From: Gordius sp. MW1
Taxonomy: Eukaryota > Nematomorpha > Gordioida > Gordea > Gordiidae
NCBI GenBank assembly: GCA_964036665.1
Contig: OZ038533.1
Coordinates: 511,001 to 575,000 of the forward strand
Length of the DNA: 64,000 nucleotides
Direction of reading: 5' to 3'
Shown here: one piece after another, positions 50,043 to 61,815 of the stretch
Layout of the letters: each line of letters begins with the position of its first letter
Position numbering within the stretch: the first letter of the stretch is position 1
Program-made: the position numbers and the translations under genes
The notes under the pieces: generated by a model
The model's database searches: none
What the model was told of the DNA's origin: nothing
What the model saw: the letters and a program-made list of their open reading frames with translations, nothing else

Positions 50043-51290
50043 CATAGTTGTTAAATTGCTAAGTAGCTTCAACAAAAAACGCGAGCACGAACAGCTGGGT
50101 AATATGCTAGTTTAACACAATGAGTGCTAGCTGCTCGGTGCAATAGTTTTGACAGTAGCACGTAAAAATGCTCGTGAGGTTAGTCGAAGCAGCCAAATCT
50201 GTTAAAAAATTTAGGAGGAGCTCGAGCAGTAAATTCGAGCAGATAGTAGATTGAATTTCTATCTGTTAAAATTACAATTTTAATCATATTATATATCATA
50301 AATAAATTAAGAACTTTGCCCCCCCCCTTATTTTTTACCCTCTTTCTTACCAGATGGGAGGGGGGTGTTTTGCCCCCCCCCCTATTTTTTACCCTCTTTC
50401 TCACTAGAGGGGGGGGGGGGCGTTTTGCCCCCCTCCCTATTTTTTATCCTCTTTCTGTCCAGAGGGAAGATGGAGGGGGGGGGGGGTGTTTTGCCCCCCT
50501 TATTTTTTTATCTGTCTTTTTCACTGGTGCCCCCCCCCTGGTAAAAAAAGAGTAAAAAATAAGGTTGGGAGCAAACCCCCCCCCCCCCCTTTGGTAAGAA
50601 AGAGCATAAAAAATAGGGGGGGGGTGCAAAAAGAAGATAAAAAATAAGGGGGGGGCAAAACACCCCCCCCCATCTCCACTCTGATTTGAAAGAGAGTAAA
50701 AAATAAGAGAGGGGGGGGGGGGCAAAACACCTAACCCCCCCCCCCCCCTCCCCCCTGGTGAGAAAGAGGATAAAAAATACCATCTCCCCTCTGGTTCGAA
50801 AGAGGATAAAAAATAGGGGGGGGGGGCAAAACACCCCCCCCCCCCCCATCTCCCCTCTGGTGAGAAAGAGGATAAAAAATAAGGGGGGCAAAACACCCCC
50901 CCCCCCCCCTTTGGTAAGAAAGAGGGTAAAAAATAAGGGGGGGGGGCAAAACACCCCCCTCCCATCTGGTAAGAAAGAGGGTAAAAAATAAGGGGGGGGG
51001 GCAAAGTTCTTAATTTATTTATGATATATAATATAATTAAAATTGTAATTTTAACAGATAGCAATTCAATCTACTATCTGCTCAAATTTACTGCTCGAGC
51101 TCCTCCTAAATTTTTTAACAGATTTGGCTGCTTCGACTAACCTCACGAGCATTTTTACGTGCTACTGTCAAAACTATTGCACCGAGCAGCTAGCACTCAT
51201 TGTGTTAAACTAGCATATTACCCAGCTACTGTTCGTGCTCGAGCATAGCATATAGTTAGCATTGCTAAAGTTAGCAATTTAACAACTCTA
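50043..51290. mobile_element. hAT-type foldback element with G/C-run core
   Basis: A perfect 8-bp duplication GGCAGGAC (50035-50042 and 51291-51298) bounds the element. Ends CATAGTTGTTAAATTGC and GCAATTTAACAACTCTA begin long, nearly identical inverted arms of about 250 bp (to about 50310 and from about 51000), including GTTTAACACAATGAGTGC and the reverse of it. The centre is about ten units of 55-75 bp, each with AAGAAAGAGGGTAAAAAATA and long G and C runs. The TIR resembles that of the 22581-29184 hAT (CAGAGCTGTTAA), so that transposase family may mobilise it. The long open frames in the core are repeat artefacts. Confidence 0.88.
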
Positions 51291-51450
51291 GGCAGGACAA
51301 TTATTGGTTCTGGTGGGAGATTTAAGCGTAAAAGGCTGATGCAAGTGTTTAGTTTAAACAATGGCCCTAATTAGCGCAAACAGAAAAATTGGTAGGAGCT
51401 ATTTGCAATTTGTGTCGCTTAAGATATTATTAATGCATTTTTTGAATCTG

Positions 51451-51701
51451 GTGCATTTCGTAATATGTGCATTTCGTAATAAGTAATACATATTATCAAA
51501 TAAATCATTAATCTAACCCTAACCCTTGCCTATATTACATTTTGCCTAGATTATATTAAATTTACAAAATAAACGATAATAATATTTACAAAATAAAAGA
51601 TAATAATATTAGAAAACTTACCAAACGCGGAGGGTTATAACTGCGCATGCGCATAAGCAATTCTTGCCTGTATTACGAAATGCACATATTACGATTTGCA
51701 C
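51451..51701. mobile_element. 251-bp MITE with 31-bp doubled inverted ends
   Basis: The left end reads GTGCATTTCGTAATAT then GTGCATTTCGTAATA; the right end is its inverted copy with one changed block (GTGCAAATCG). Each end therefore carries two copies of GTGCATTTCGTAATA. The middle holds CTAACCCTAACCCTTGCC, also found in repeat R at 21739, and GCGCATGCGCATAAGCAATT. No exact target duplication. Confidence 0.75.
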
Positions 51702-53103
51702 AGAAGTGATTTTTTACCAAAAACCAATCATATATACTGAAAAAATGCTGGGGGCATCGCCCCCAGACCCCCATTGGGAGCTCCGCCCCCAAACCCCCAT
51801 CTCCTCGGGGGGCCCGTTAAATTTTTTTAATAGTATTATGAAATAAGTTTTTTTGAAACCCCCCCCCCCTTGGGGAAATCCTGGCTACGCCTTTTAATAA
51901 TTCATAAGCTTTTATGGTAATTGATCAAAAAAATTCCTATCTTAGTTATTTTTTAATTCTTATTAACACCTAATTTAAAAGCGTTGCTCTCCTTCGAGTG
52001 AAAATATTTGTTTAGAAAAAAGTAGTTCGTAGGTTAGAGAAGGGAAGGAGATTTAATATGTAGTGTAAAATGAGTAAATTTTATAAATAAAAAAAAAACC
52101 AATAAGATGAAGCAAAAATTCTGTTTTTTTTATCAATAACCCCAAGTTGGCCTTACACTGGGATTATATTTATAATTTTTATCTATTTTTCATAACATCA
52201 TTGAAAAGGGCCAAACTATTTTTTCAACCTTGCTGCACTTAATTATTTAAAAAAACTTGCCTCATGGGATAAACATACGTGATCCCCAGAAAATAGTCTA
52301 CCAGATATGCCAACCATTTTTCGGTTGATCAAAAGCTTTTACTTATAATTTTTAACATTAAAAATAAACAGACGCAGTTACAAAGATGTGTTTAATTAAG
52401 TTTTATTAATGGTACCTATAAATTTGAAATCGTTACAAATAATTTATATTTTTGAAAAATGGCTATTTTTGCGATCTCTGATCTTTTTTGCCTTGTAATT
52501 TATTAATGTCAATGTTTTTAAAATCAATAGTGCCAGCCTTAAAGCATCAGAAAATATTAATTTTATTGCTTCAAATTTTATGTAGAAAAAATATTATACA
52601 CAAAGAATATTGAAGTATATGTACTTGCCCCATGAAATATTAATAAACTGTTGACGTTTCCCTCATAGGGACAGTCTTGCCCCGGGTCGAGCTTTGGGCG
52701 GTCTGTGCAGGGCTCTAATCACATATGAGCAATAAATATTTGAAGAAAAAAATTTACCTCTCCCCCCTCCCAAAAAAAACAAATTATGCGTGCGCCCTTT
52801 CATTCGGTATAATATCGTTAAAAAAGTGCGGTAGCCTTAAAATAATTTGTTGGGCCAGAAACATTATTAATGGAGGGATTAAATTCTTAGCAGTGCGATT
52901 GTAAGAGTAATTCTATATTTGCACACCAAATGCGTCACTTCAATTTAGGTTAAGATCGCAACTCATCGTAATAGTGAGGTCAACTTGTTTTTTATTTACC
53001 TGGCACAATTTTAAATACTTACCGGTTACGCTAATGCTAACAAATCACGCCCAGTATTGACACACCAATCGCGGGCCACCTAATAGATAGATATAATAAA
53101 GTA
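51702..53103. other. intergenic sequence upstream of the serpin
   Basis: 51745-51893 is a C/G-run repeat (GGGGGCATCGCCCCCAGACC, ending ATCCTGGCTACGCC), a relative of the GGGCGTAGCC MITEs. The rest is AT-rich without recognisable genes. Confidence 0.45.
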
Positions 53104-53110
53104 TATAAAA
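53104..53110 (+). promoter_or_regulatory. TATA box of the serpin locus
   Basis: TATAAAA within GTATATAAAAGG, 93 nt upstream of the ATG at 53203; a start of transcription near 53135 would give a short 5' UTR. Confidence 0.5.
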
Positions 53111-53202
53111 GGTATTACAACATTTTTAACCTCAAATCGTACCAAATATGAGATTAATCAAATCATTGACAAGTAAAACATCTTTTTTATTCTTATTTAT
53201 AA

Positions 53203-54571
53203 ATGATTATTCTAGTGCTATGCAATATAGTTGTATTGTTGGGAGCCATATCATTATCAAACGTGGGAGCGCAAAGCGTTGATTCTAAAAACATAGACCT
53301 TAACCAACTGCAATTGGCAGCGAGGATAACATCAGCTATCCCCACAACCCATGCTAATTACGTTATCTCGCCCCTAAATTTAGACGTTGCCCTATCTACG
53401 ATATACCAAGGGATCGGAGATGCTAGGTGCTCGGCACAATTAAGAACCTTGATGGGTACTGGCACGATTCAAAGTGTCATTAAAAAGCGCGAATACATCT
53501 TGAAATACATAGATTCTGACGACACCGCCTCAAACTTGACGCTTTCTTTCCTCAACGCCATACCGGAACACAGCCATAACGCCAAAATACAAGAGTGAAG
53601 TCGAATATCTTTACCGTACAACCTTTAAAGCTCTAAACTTTAAGGATAAAATAAAGGCAAGTCGTACCATTAATGATATGATCTCTTCAGCTACCAGAGG
53701 CATGATTCAAGATGGCGTCGACGCTAACTCTATAGACCCACGAGCGCAAATGATGTCTGTAAATGTTCTTTATGTCAAGGCTCTATGGAAGGAACCTTTT
53801 GAAAAAAGGTAGTGTAATTTTATACCATGTTTGCATTTTAAAATATGATTTCAGTCTTTTAAAAAATCACAGCATAAGATTTACTAATAAATTTGTTATG
53901 AATTCAATTTAGACACATGCAAACATTTTTAGGATCTGACGGTTCTAAAGACGAGATTCCAATGATGGCTGCCAAAACAAATATTAGTTATTATAAGTCA
54001 ACCGATTTTAAATCTGAATTAATATCTAAGCCTTATGTAGCAAATAACTTACGAATGGTCTGGATACTTCCAAATGTTGATTCAAGCGTTAAAAATTTAG
54101 AAAAGAACTTACTTGAAAAACCTCATTTAATTGGGGATGCTTTGCGAAATTCTTATAACATAGAAATTGACGTCACGATGCCTGTTATATTGATGGAGGA
54201 AACTTTGGATATGACGAAAGTCTTGAAGGCCAAAAAAATTAACTGCATATTTAAGTGAGTTATAAATTTATCGATATTAGCGATTTGCTATGTAAGTGAT
54301 AAATTTAACAACGTTTAACATTTTATGTTTCAGTGGTGGCTTAAACAAGATAGCTCATCAGCCTATGTCCATTTCTAAGATGACGCACAAGGTTAAATTT
54401 GAAACGGACGAAAATGGTTCTCGAGGAGCCGCTGTCACTATAAGCGAAGTTATTCCCTTAATGGGTGCAACATGATTTGTAGTGAATCGCCCTTATATGT
54501 TCATGGTGGTTGACATGGATACAGGCTTTATTATCTTCATGGGAAAGCAAAGCAAACCGAATAAACTTTAA
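53203..54571 (+). pseudogene. secreted serpin, two disabling lesions
   Basis: Exons 53203-53808, 53913-54254, 54334-54571 (GT-AG, phase 2 at both joins). The N-terminus MIILVLCNIVVLLGAISLS is a signal peptide. Serpin marks: NYVISPLNLDVALSTIYQGI (helix B region), LSFLNAI, PKYKSEVEYLY, VLYVKALWKEPFEKR, EIPMMAAKT, LRMVWILPN, VTMPVILMEETLDMTKVLKA, and the end FVVNRPYMFMVVDMDTGFII. The hinge before the reactive loop reads DENGSRGAAVTISE, compatible with an inhibitory serpin. A frame change is needed between LNAI and PKYK (near 53570-53582), and an in-frame TGA (54473-54475) falls just before FVVNRPY, a conserved strand. Everything else is open, about 394 codons. It is a recent pseudogene, or assembly errors made both lesions. 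Confidence 0.88.
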
Positions 54572-54599
54572 ATACATTTGCTTATAGATTATGATTATA

Positions 54600-54605
54600 A
54601 ATAAA
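54600..54605 (+). terminator. poly(A) signal of the serpin locus
   Basis: AATAAA, 29 nt after the stop codon at 54571. Confidence 0.55.
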
Positions 54606-55240
54606 TTAGCTAGTTCAGCATAAATCAAATTAGTAAAAAAAACACTTATAAATTACTGTTAATTAAATTAAAGCGATCACAAATTCTTAAAAAGTTGTTA
54701 ATGGTGCGAATTGTTCAAATTTTAATATAAATTTGATTGTGGTAGACTGCTTTGTAATAATTAACAATTTTTATTCTACAACTGGGCAAGACGATAAAAA
54801 TCTGAATATAAAACAAACCTAAACACTGCTACGCTACATTAGTACATGTAAGGCACCCTTACACTCACCCAATTTTAGTTAATATATAGATGGCCCTATA
54901 ATCTAAAATACATTTAAATCATTAATAAATTTTTTTAATAATAACATCAAATGCTTTATCCTTCGTTTAAAATTGCGAATCTTCAAAAAAAATAAATACA
55001 TCATGAAAAAAGGAAAATATTTAAAATAAAAAAAAATATATTAAAATTTATCACTATATAAAAAAAATCCTTCAGGTTAACCTAACCCCAGGTTTAAGGT
55101 TGGGTATCATTAAGAAGATTTTTGAGATCAACCTAGGGTTTACTAAACCTAAAACCACCTCAGTTTGGAACTCGGGGAAAACCGAACCTAGGTTTGATCA
55201 TCACTAATATTAACCTCATTTAAATGTATTGTGAAAGCAT

Positions 55241-55444
55241 TTATCCTTTTTTTAACACCCTTGTCTCCTGTAAGTGGGCTATGTAAATCTTTCTGCATGT
55301 GTCAAGTTTATTAAATCCGTAACCACCTTTGCTGGGAGTTAGGCGGTAGGTAACCCTTGAGAGATTGCTTGCATTCCCCATGGGCTGTGCGTCGTTAGAA
55401 GAGGACGCTAAGTTCTGATATAAATTTTCTTTTAAAAATGCCAA
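55241..55444 (-). pseudogene. reverse transcriptase C-terminal fragment
   Basis: A 67-codon frame ending VTYRLTPSKGGYGFNKLDTC RKIYI. The pattern Leu-x-P-x-x-x-GG-x-G-Phe, followed by a helix with RKIYIAHLQ, resembles the thumb region after the RT domain of several non-LTR elements. No catalytic core is nearby and it differs from the copy A-D family. Low certainty. Confidence 0.3.
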
Positions 55445-55596
55445 TAATTTGGATTAAGTCTTTGTAGCCATTTACCAACCTCACGTCACCTCTCCTTTAT
55501 ACGGAATAATGACCGTCAGTTAGTTTAACATTCACTATCTCATGAATTGTCTATGATGCCTAAACTTTATTTTCTTCGCGTGGCTATGTCTATTTT

Positions 55597-55763
55597 CATG
55601 GGCGTAGCCGGGGGGGGGGGGGGCGGCGCCTAAATGGCGAAAAAAAAATTTTCAATGCAAAAAGCCTTAAAAATTAAAAAAAAATATGTTTTGCCCCCCC
55701 CCCTAATTGAACTTTTGAACGTTTCGCCCCCCCCCCCTAATCCAAAACCTGGCAACGCCCATG
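55597..55763. mobile_element. hAT-type MITE, GGGCGTAGCC family, perfect 8-bp duplication
   Basis: Ends CATGGGCGTAGCC and GGCAACGCCCATG, flanked by TCTATTTT on both sides (55589-55596 and 55764-55771). The interior has G and C runs (12, 9, 9) and AATTTTCAATGCAAAAAGCC. This copy fixes the family as hAT-like by its duplication length. Confidence 0.82.
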
Positions 55764-56601
55764 TCTATTTTTATAATATGCTAAGACCCCTCCTGCAATT
55801 CTAATTCGTTGGGTGGAGAATTTTAATAATATGTGACAAATATAAATTAATTTTAATAATGCAAGATGCCTTTGCCTTCTTTCCAAACAACTTTTAAATT
55901 ACACAACCATTTAAAGTATCCTTTGATTTTCAGGAGTAATTCTAAAGTTCTTTTTATGAACTTAGCTTTTTTCTTCTAAGATTACACCTCGACTGTAGTT
56001 AAGAACCTTTCTGACAGTTGGAAAGCTGTTTAATGATTTATAGTTTCGTTTCGAGGAAGAGGTGATTCAGTTGTAATGAAATAAACTTGTCTAGATCCAA
56101 ATGATGGTTTTGCAAGGCCCAGTACCTCGCAACACCTTGAATGTTAGAGTTTAACATGGTATAATTAAATTTTTTTGTCGTAATTGTAAATTACTTAAAA
56201 TTTTATTCGGTGCGAGACGCATATGGCACGTAGACACTTACAATAAATAAGGTGTATAAATAATATTGTAAGTGGTATAGATTGGAATTTTTGATTTGAA
56301 TAAAATTTACATTTTTATAAATATACTGTGTAATAAATAGACAAGAAATTTGGTACTTCAACTTGCCTATAATATAGTACTAAGCGGTACAATTACAATA
56401 ATACATTTACAAATGAATTCTAATGTGAATGTTTAAAAAAGCCTTGATCTACATAGATATTCATAAAAAGCGTGAATATTTAAAATATACGGATATTCCG
56501 TAGTATATTTGTTACAACTATTTTTGGCATTAGTGATAAAAATTCAGGAGCATTTCACGCGGCTGCCGCGGTGCGATGATCTTAAAAGGGTGCAAATTTT
56601 T

Positions 56602-59600
56602 TTATAAAATTTGTTGCTGTTGTTGGGGGGTGGGTGTGGAATCAAGTTCTTCTCGATCTCCTCCTATTAAGCCTTGCAGCCGTAATCTGGCAAAATCTTC
56701 AAATATTATATCTTCTTCGCCCGCGTGTTGTTTGTTTGTATTGATCATCATACCCAAATTGTCGTAACTAATTCAAAAATTTATACGTACATATCAAATA
56801 AATTTTGTTTTCTTAAAACTACTTACCTGGCATTTTTGGGCTCGCTTTCTTTGGGTGAGCTATCACCCAATTCTATAAGGTTAGCCACAGACGTAACGGG
56901 AGTGTTTGATACTTTAGGCGTTTGCTTAATGAGATCTTTTGCGATTTTGTCGTCATGTACTAAATTAGCTGTTTCGACCAATGGCTCTTCTTGAGGTTCG
57001 GGTTTAGGGTGGGTCAATATAAATTCCACCTCAGCGCTTACATCTTGCCCAAAGGCAACTATCAATTTAACTTTTACCGTGTATCTGAGTATATATATAT
57101 TAACAAATCATATTAATGCAAAAATTAATATATTTAATGATAGGTACCTGACTATGATGCCTAAACTTTCTTTTTCCTTGCTCCTATAAGCATCTTTATT
57201 ATTATCTTGATGATGTGCAGCAGGGCCTCCATCTGTAATAGCCCGATTGTCGGAATGAAGTGGGGATGATTCAGTCGAATCCTGGTTCAGGTGTGAACCT
57301 GTTTTCGCCCTTTCCTCTCGAAATCTGCGAATAATCCATATTTGTGAAAATTACATTTAAGTCAGGCATTTTACAGAGATTTAATAATTAAATTTAATTA
57401 CATTTTAATGCAATACATCTTATATCAGACAACCTACTTCGCATCATATATTACTAATGAAATACACACATGGTAGAAGATGCGAGGTTAGTATCTTCAT
57501 GCTTCAGCTTTCCGTCCAGAGCTAGTCCTCTTTTGTCCCGATTATCCTTCAGCAGGGGTGTTAAGTAATATACTTTGGATAAGTTACAGCAAGGTCCCAG
57601 GGGAAAACCATCGCTTCAAGCGGCGTTAAAAAGATTTTGTGATATAATAAACATTTAGAAACTTCATTCATAACTCCTACTAAATACCAAAACTATTTCA
57701 AAAACTTTCTATTTAACATCTATGAGATACAATATGTAATTTATTTTTAAGAAATGTCAATTCTAATATAAAAAAACTTATTAAATTTTTGACTTAGAAG
57801 TGTGATACTTAATGTAAAACGCTTTTCAAAATATTGAAAAAAAGGCAAATGATAATTTAAAAATTCGCATTAAAAATTAAAAGAAAATTTACTCGCTCTC
57901 CAATTCGGCTACCGTGCATTTGTATTGAGCTGTTGAGAAGAGGCAAATATCGGCGTGTTGACGAACTAACATAATAAACCTTTAAGTTATATAAATATTC
58001 AGCGCGTGTTTAGTTTAAATTAAATGTGAGCATAAATCAATTCCTGCCCTTTAAGGGAGCATAGCACCTCACCTGTCCTTTTACCTAATGCATCACGCTC
58101 AGCACAAATAATCAGCTTAATAAGAAACAATAATTAAAAGGGAACCTGAGATTCTAATTTTTTTGACGGTTTTGTTGGAATTATTGGCGATTTGTACGTT
58201 GATCGATATTGGTTCGCCGTGATAATATTTCTAAAACATTAAAAATAATTATATAAAAAATATCGGAAAGCAACAAATTCAAATGATAGCTGACTTTTCT
58301 TGTGTTTAATTTTAATTCACCAAAGTCAGTTCTATAATTACATTAAAGATTGAGTTATGACAGATATAACTCAGAAATTATATACTTAAGAGCCGATAAT
58401 TTCGATAACGCTAATTGAATTGTTTTAATTTTTTCAAATTGAATTCCATTATAAAAATCAGCTGTTGAGAGACCAGTCAAAAATGTACCTTTTTATCAAG
58501 CGTAACTTCCATGTGCAAGGGCCCAGGGCTCATCATGAAGTCACGTGATACCTCGACGTGGGGCTGAGGTCCTGCATCTTCTGGGGCGTACATTACTTTA
58601 CGAATGGCCAAACGTACGGTCGATCTTATAAACATTTCAATTTCAAAAAATTTAATTCCAAATTACAAATTCCAACAACAATCGTCTGCTTTTTCCCTTC
58701 GATTCAAAAATTAATTTACGTCTTATTCAACAAATATATGACTTTATTTGCACCAAATATATATTAATAACTAATTCCCCTCACATTATTATAACATTTT
58801 AAATTTTTATAATTATGTAGTTTAAAAAACTATAAAGATATTACAGCCTTATTAACGTAATTGCAAAACAAATTCAGAAACCGCTAATGCATTTCATTAT
58901 TTATTTATGAATTATGCTATTATCTTATCCTTATTTAAGACCGGACATACAGGGGATGTATGAGCATTACAAACTTAATGCTTATAATTGTGACACGGAA
59001 AGCTCATTAATAAAAATTGCTCTTTAAGTGGCAAAAAAAGCCTGACAAAATATCGAACCTCCAATGGCTATCACTTTCCCACTTTTCGCAAAAGTAAGGA
59101 CAAATTTATCCAAAATATTTGCGTGACATTTTTAACTGAACCTCCTAAAATAACATGACGATCAGTTTATCCATTTTAGATGTTACTAATGTAACTTTTT
59201 AATCATTACTGTTTTTTAAAAAACTTACTTTTTTAACGGTTTTTCTTCCAAACTTTCAGATACGAAACATTTTAATTCGTAATCTACACCACAAGGTTTC
59301 CCAGTATCGTTTGGCGCTGGCTGCAAAATAACTGATGCAGGGGCCATGGTTGGTAACTGTTAAACGTTAAACAATAGGAAATTAGATAATAAATTGCGGG
59401 CTTTTGATAATAATCAAAAGATAATCATAACCAGTGCTGCAATTAAATTAAAAGTTTCCCCTAATTAGCGCCAATAATTAGGGGAAACTTTTAATTTAAT
59501 TGAGGCACTCCTGAAAGGGGTTATGATTATCTTCTGACTGTTAAACAATTAATTAATTTTGTCAAGTTCATAATTTGGAAATAGTTATATAAATTCGCAA

Positions 59601-61815
59601 ATTAAAAAATTATCAAAAAGTAGTTTAACTTCAAAGTTAAAGGGATAGGCGTTATGACCCAATTTTTTGATTAGTCTTTCTTGCAATCGCGTCAACGGCT
59701 TATTTTCCTTAGGGATCGGAGGGTAAACCTGATATAATCAGTTATTTCAAATTAGTACTAATAGCCTTATAAATCTATATTTGAATTCAGAAGGCTATTA
59801 GAAATTAAAACTATCAAAAAGGATTTTTAAAAGATTGCTACAAAACACATAAAGATGAGTTTAAAACCTTCTTTTAGATTTATAATCAACACTTCCATCT
59901 TGTATAAGAATTTATACTTTAAAACCTTATTCAAGGGTATCGATCGACAAATGTCCATAACCTATACTTCTGCCAATTTAAGACTAAACAGCTTACGGGC
60001 TTAAAGCGTCATTTTGTGCGACAATAAATCTTTCTTCGACTTGGAAAGAATAAGCGAAAAAATCAATAACAATCCAATTCAAAACCACTAGCATTTCCTA
60101 TAAATTTGGACATCGGTGTAACAAGGCATGATAAATAACTCCCAATAATGAAATTTATAAATTACAAAATATAAAAATGATTTAAAATTGTTGAGTAAAA
60201 ATAAAATTGGACCTGGGCAACGGCTAGATACAAATCCTTCCTAAAAGTCAGCCCTAAAACGTCCAGGTCTTCACGCCCGTACCTAAAGGCGGCTAGCACC
60301 GAGGCATACACTTTTAGCGTACCTTTTTATAATTACCATTATATTATCATATTTAATTTATTAGCCGATTTCGAAGTTTCAAAAGCAAAATGTTTAAGGT
60401 ATCAAAACGACACAGCCTTCAATTAGTTTTAAATTTTGGGTGAAAACGGCCTAAAAATAGTTAATTATTCAAATATTAAAAAAACCAATACATCACTATG
60501 CTAGGATGCTCATTAGTTATTCAAAAGGAAAGTCTAGTAGGTTGCCCATCGACCTTAATTAGATGTTGTTTTAGGTTAATTAGTATGTAAATGCGGATTC
60601 CAATTTTTAGATAAGGGGTGTAGGTATCATGATGATATTATGCTATGCGACATTAGTCCTATTTTAAGGGCTTCGCATCTCAAGTCTCAACCTACATGCA
60701 TACATAGTAGATAGAAGGGTTAAATTAATCAATAAAAGTGCCAAATTCCCTAGACAATTCGAGAGTTTTGTCTTACATTTCTTTCACACACGCGCCAGGG
60801 TTCAATGCTTCTTCCCTTAACATTTTATTAATCAAACAAATTGGCAAACACTTAAAAATCGCCAACTTTTTATAGGTTTTCCTAATAACTTTGCTGTTTC
60901 ACAAATATGAGCAATAGGGTGGGATGTTATTCCTAATTATTTTAATGCTAATCTTTTTTTCACCGAGTAAATATAACACCGTTTGTATAACTTTGCAACA
61001 GCTTGTGTTTTTTTGTGAAAATTGACAAAAATCAACTGATTAAAAATTAAACATACCTACCTTAAAAAAAGATAATATAAAAATTAATTTTGTAATTTTA
61101 GAGGGCGAGGAGGGGGTATACCTGTAACGTATTCGGGATCGACTAGAATAACTCCATCAATTGGTTCCGTATGAGTTAATTGGTCCACGAAATCCCTTTT
61201 ACCCAAATAAGCCGTTATCTATAAGGAGGACGTTACAATTATTGAATCCATTCCATTGAGGAAGCGTTTAAAACTTACCTTGCTGTTCGGGCTGGATTTC
61301 TTGAAGACTCTTAAGTGTTTTTCACAAAGATAAATTAGAAGATCAAAATAAGGGATATATTCACTCAATAAATTTAATGTGTTTTCTCAAATTCTATTGG
61401 TCAATATAGCAATTTTTCTTACATGCATTAATATAAAATATGATTTTTTAGAAATGTGACATAACAAATATGAACGTCAATCGAAATCTAAATGTCCACA
61501 TATTACAAACTAGTTTACATGACCCGCAATTAGTAAATTAAAGTTATAATTCATATCATTTAAAAGTTTGAAAAACCAAGACAAAATTAAATTTTAACGA
61601 AGTCTTGGGGTACAAAATGTTCAATAAACAAAAACCTGCGTAAATTTGTACATTTTAGCATGCTGATATTCAAAAAAAGATCTTCATAATCACCTAGTTC
61701 CGACGGATAAAAAATTATTGGGCCCATCTTCTGACGCAGCTTTAATTTGTATGGCAGAATAAGTTGATCTATTCAAGTGATTCATATTTTGTGGTGACGC
61801 ATCTCTTTTGGCCAT
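56602..61815 (-). CDS. beta-type (non-visual) arrestin
   Basis: Thirteen exons (minus): 61815-61694, 61308-61278, 61218-61122, 60322 (or 60310)-60213, 59728-59630, 59356-59229, 58624-58489, 58230-58146, 57965-57893, 57613-57470, 57324-57148, 57084-56827, 56767-56602. Phases agree; 541 or 537 aa, longer than usual (about 410-470). N-domain: [58 protein letters not shown]-domain: [57 protein letters not shown]. The tail has a clathrin-box-like ANLIELGD and the AP2-binding [11 protein letters not shown], which mark a beta-arrestin that removes phosphorylated GPCRs from the membrane through clathrin pits. Unusual: a hydrophilic insertion (exon 11, Ser/His/Asn-rich) before [13 protein letters not shown], a 40-residue N-terminal extension, and a [10 protein letters not shown] tail. 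No lesions. Confidence 0.95.
59419..59532. repeat. 114-bp near-perfect hairpin in an arrestin intron
   Basis: Outer arms AGATAATCATAACC and GGTTATGATTATCT; inner 27-bp arms that read from AATTAAATTAAAAG to CCCCTAATTA, separated by GCGCCAA. An imperfect collar (AGTGCTGC versus GAGGCACTCCTGAAAGG) sits between. It lies between exons 59356-59229 and 59728-59630. It is probably a small foldback element; no duplication was found. Confidence 0.75.

Larger units (their letters stand above)
54606..56601. other. intergenic sequence between serpin and arrestin
   Basis: Holds a reverse transcriptase remnant (55241-55444) and a hAT-type MITE (55597-55763). Around 55075-55205, AACCTAACCCCAGGTTTAAG and CCGAACCTAGGTTTGATCAT look like ends of an old element. 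A poly(A) signal for arrestin (AATAAA on minus) may be at 56202-56207. Nothing else recognisable. Confidence 0.4.

Noticed and set aside
50444..51064. 206-codon open frame rich in Pro, Gly and Phe on the minus strand
   Set aside because: It lies in the repeated G/C-run core of the foldback element; the same peptide pattern recurs in several frames and both strands, as expected of a repeat.
54473..54475. TGA in the serpin read as selenocysteine
   Set aside because: Serpins have no selenocysteine at this strand, no stem-loop typical of a SECIS element was seen in the short 3' UTR, and the gene also has a frameshift.
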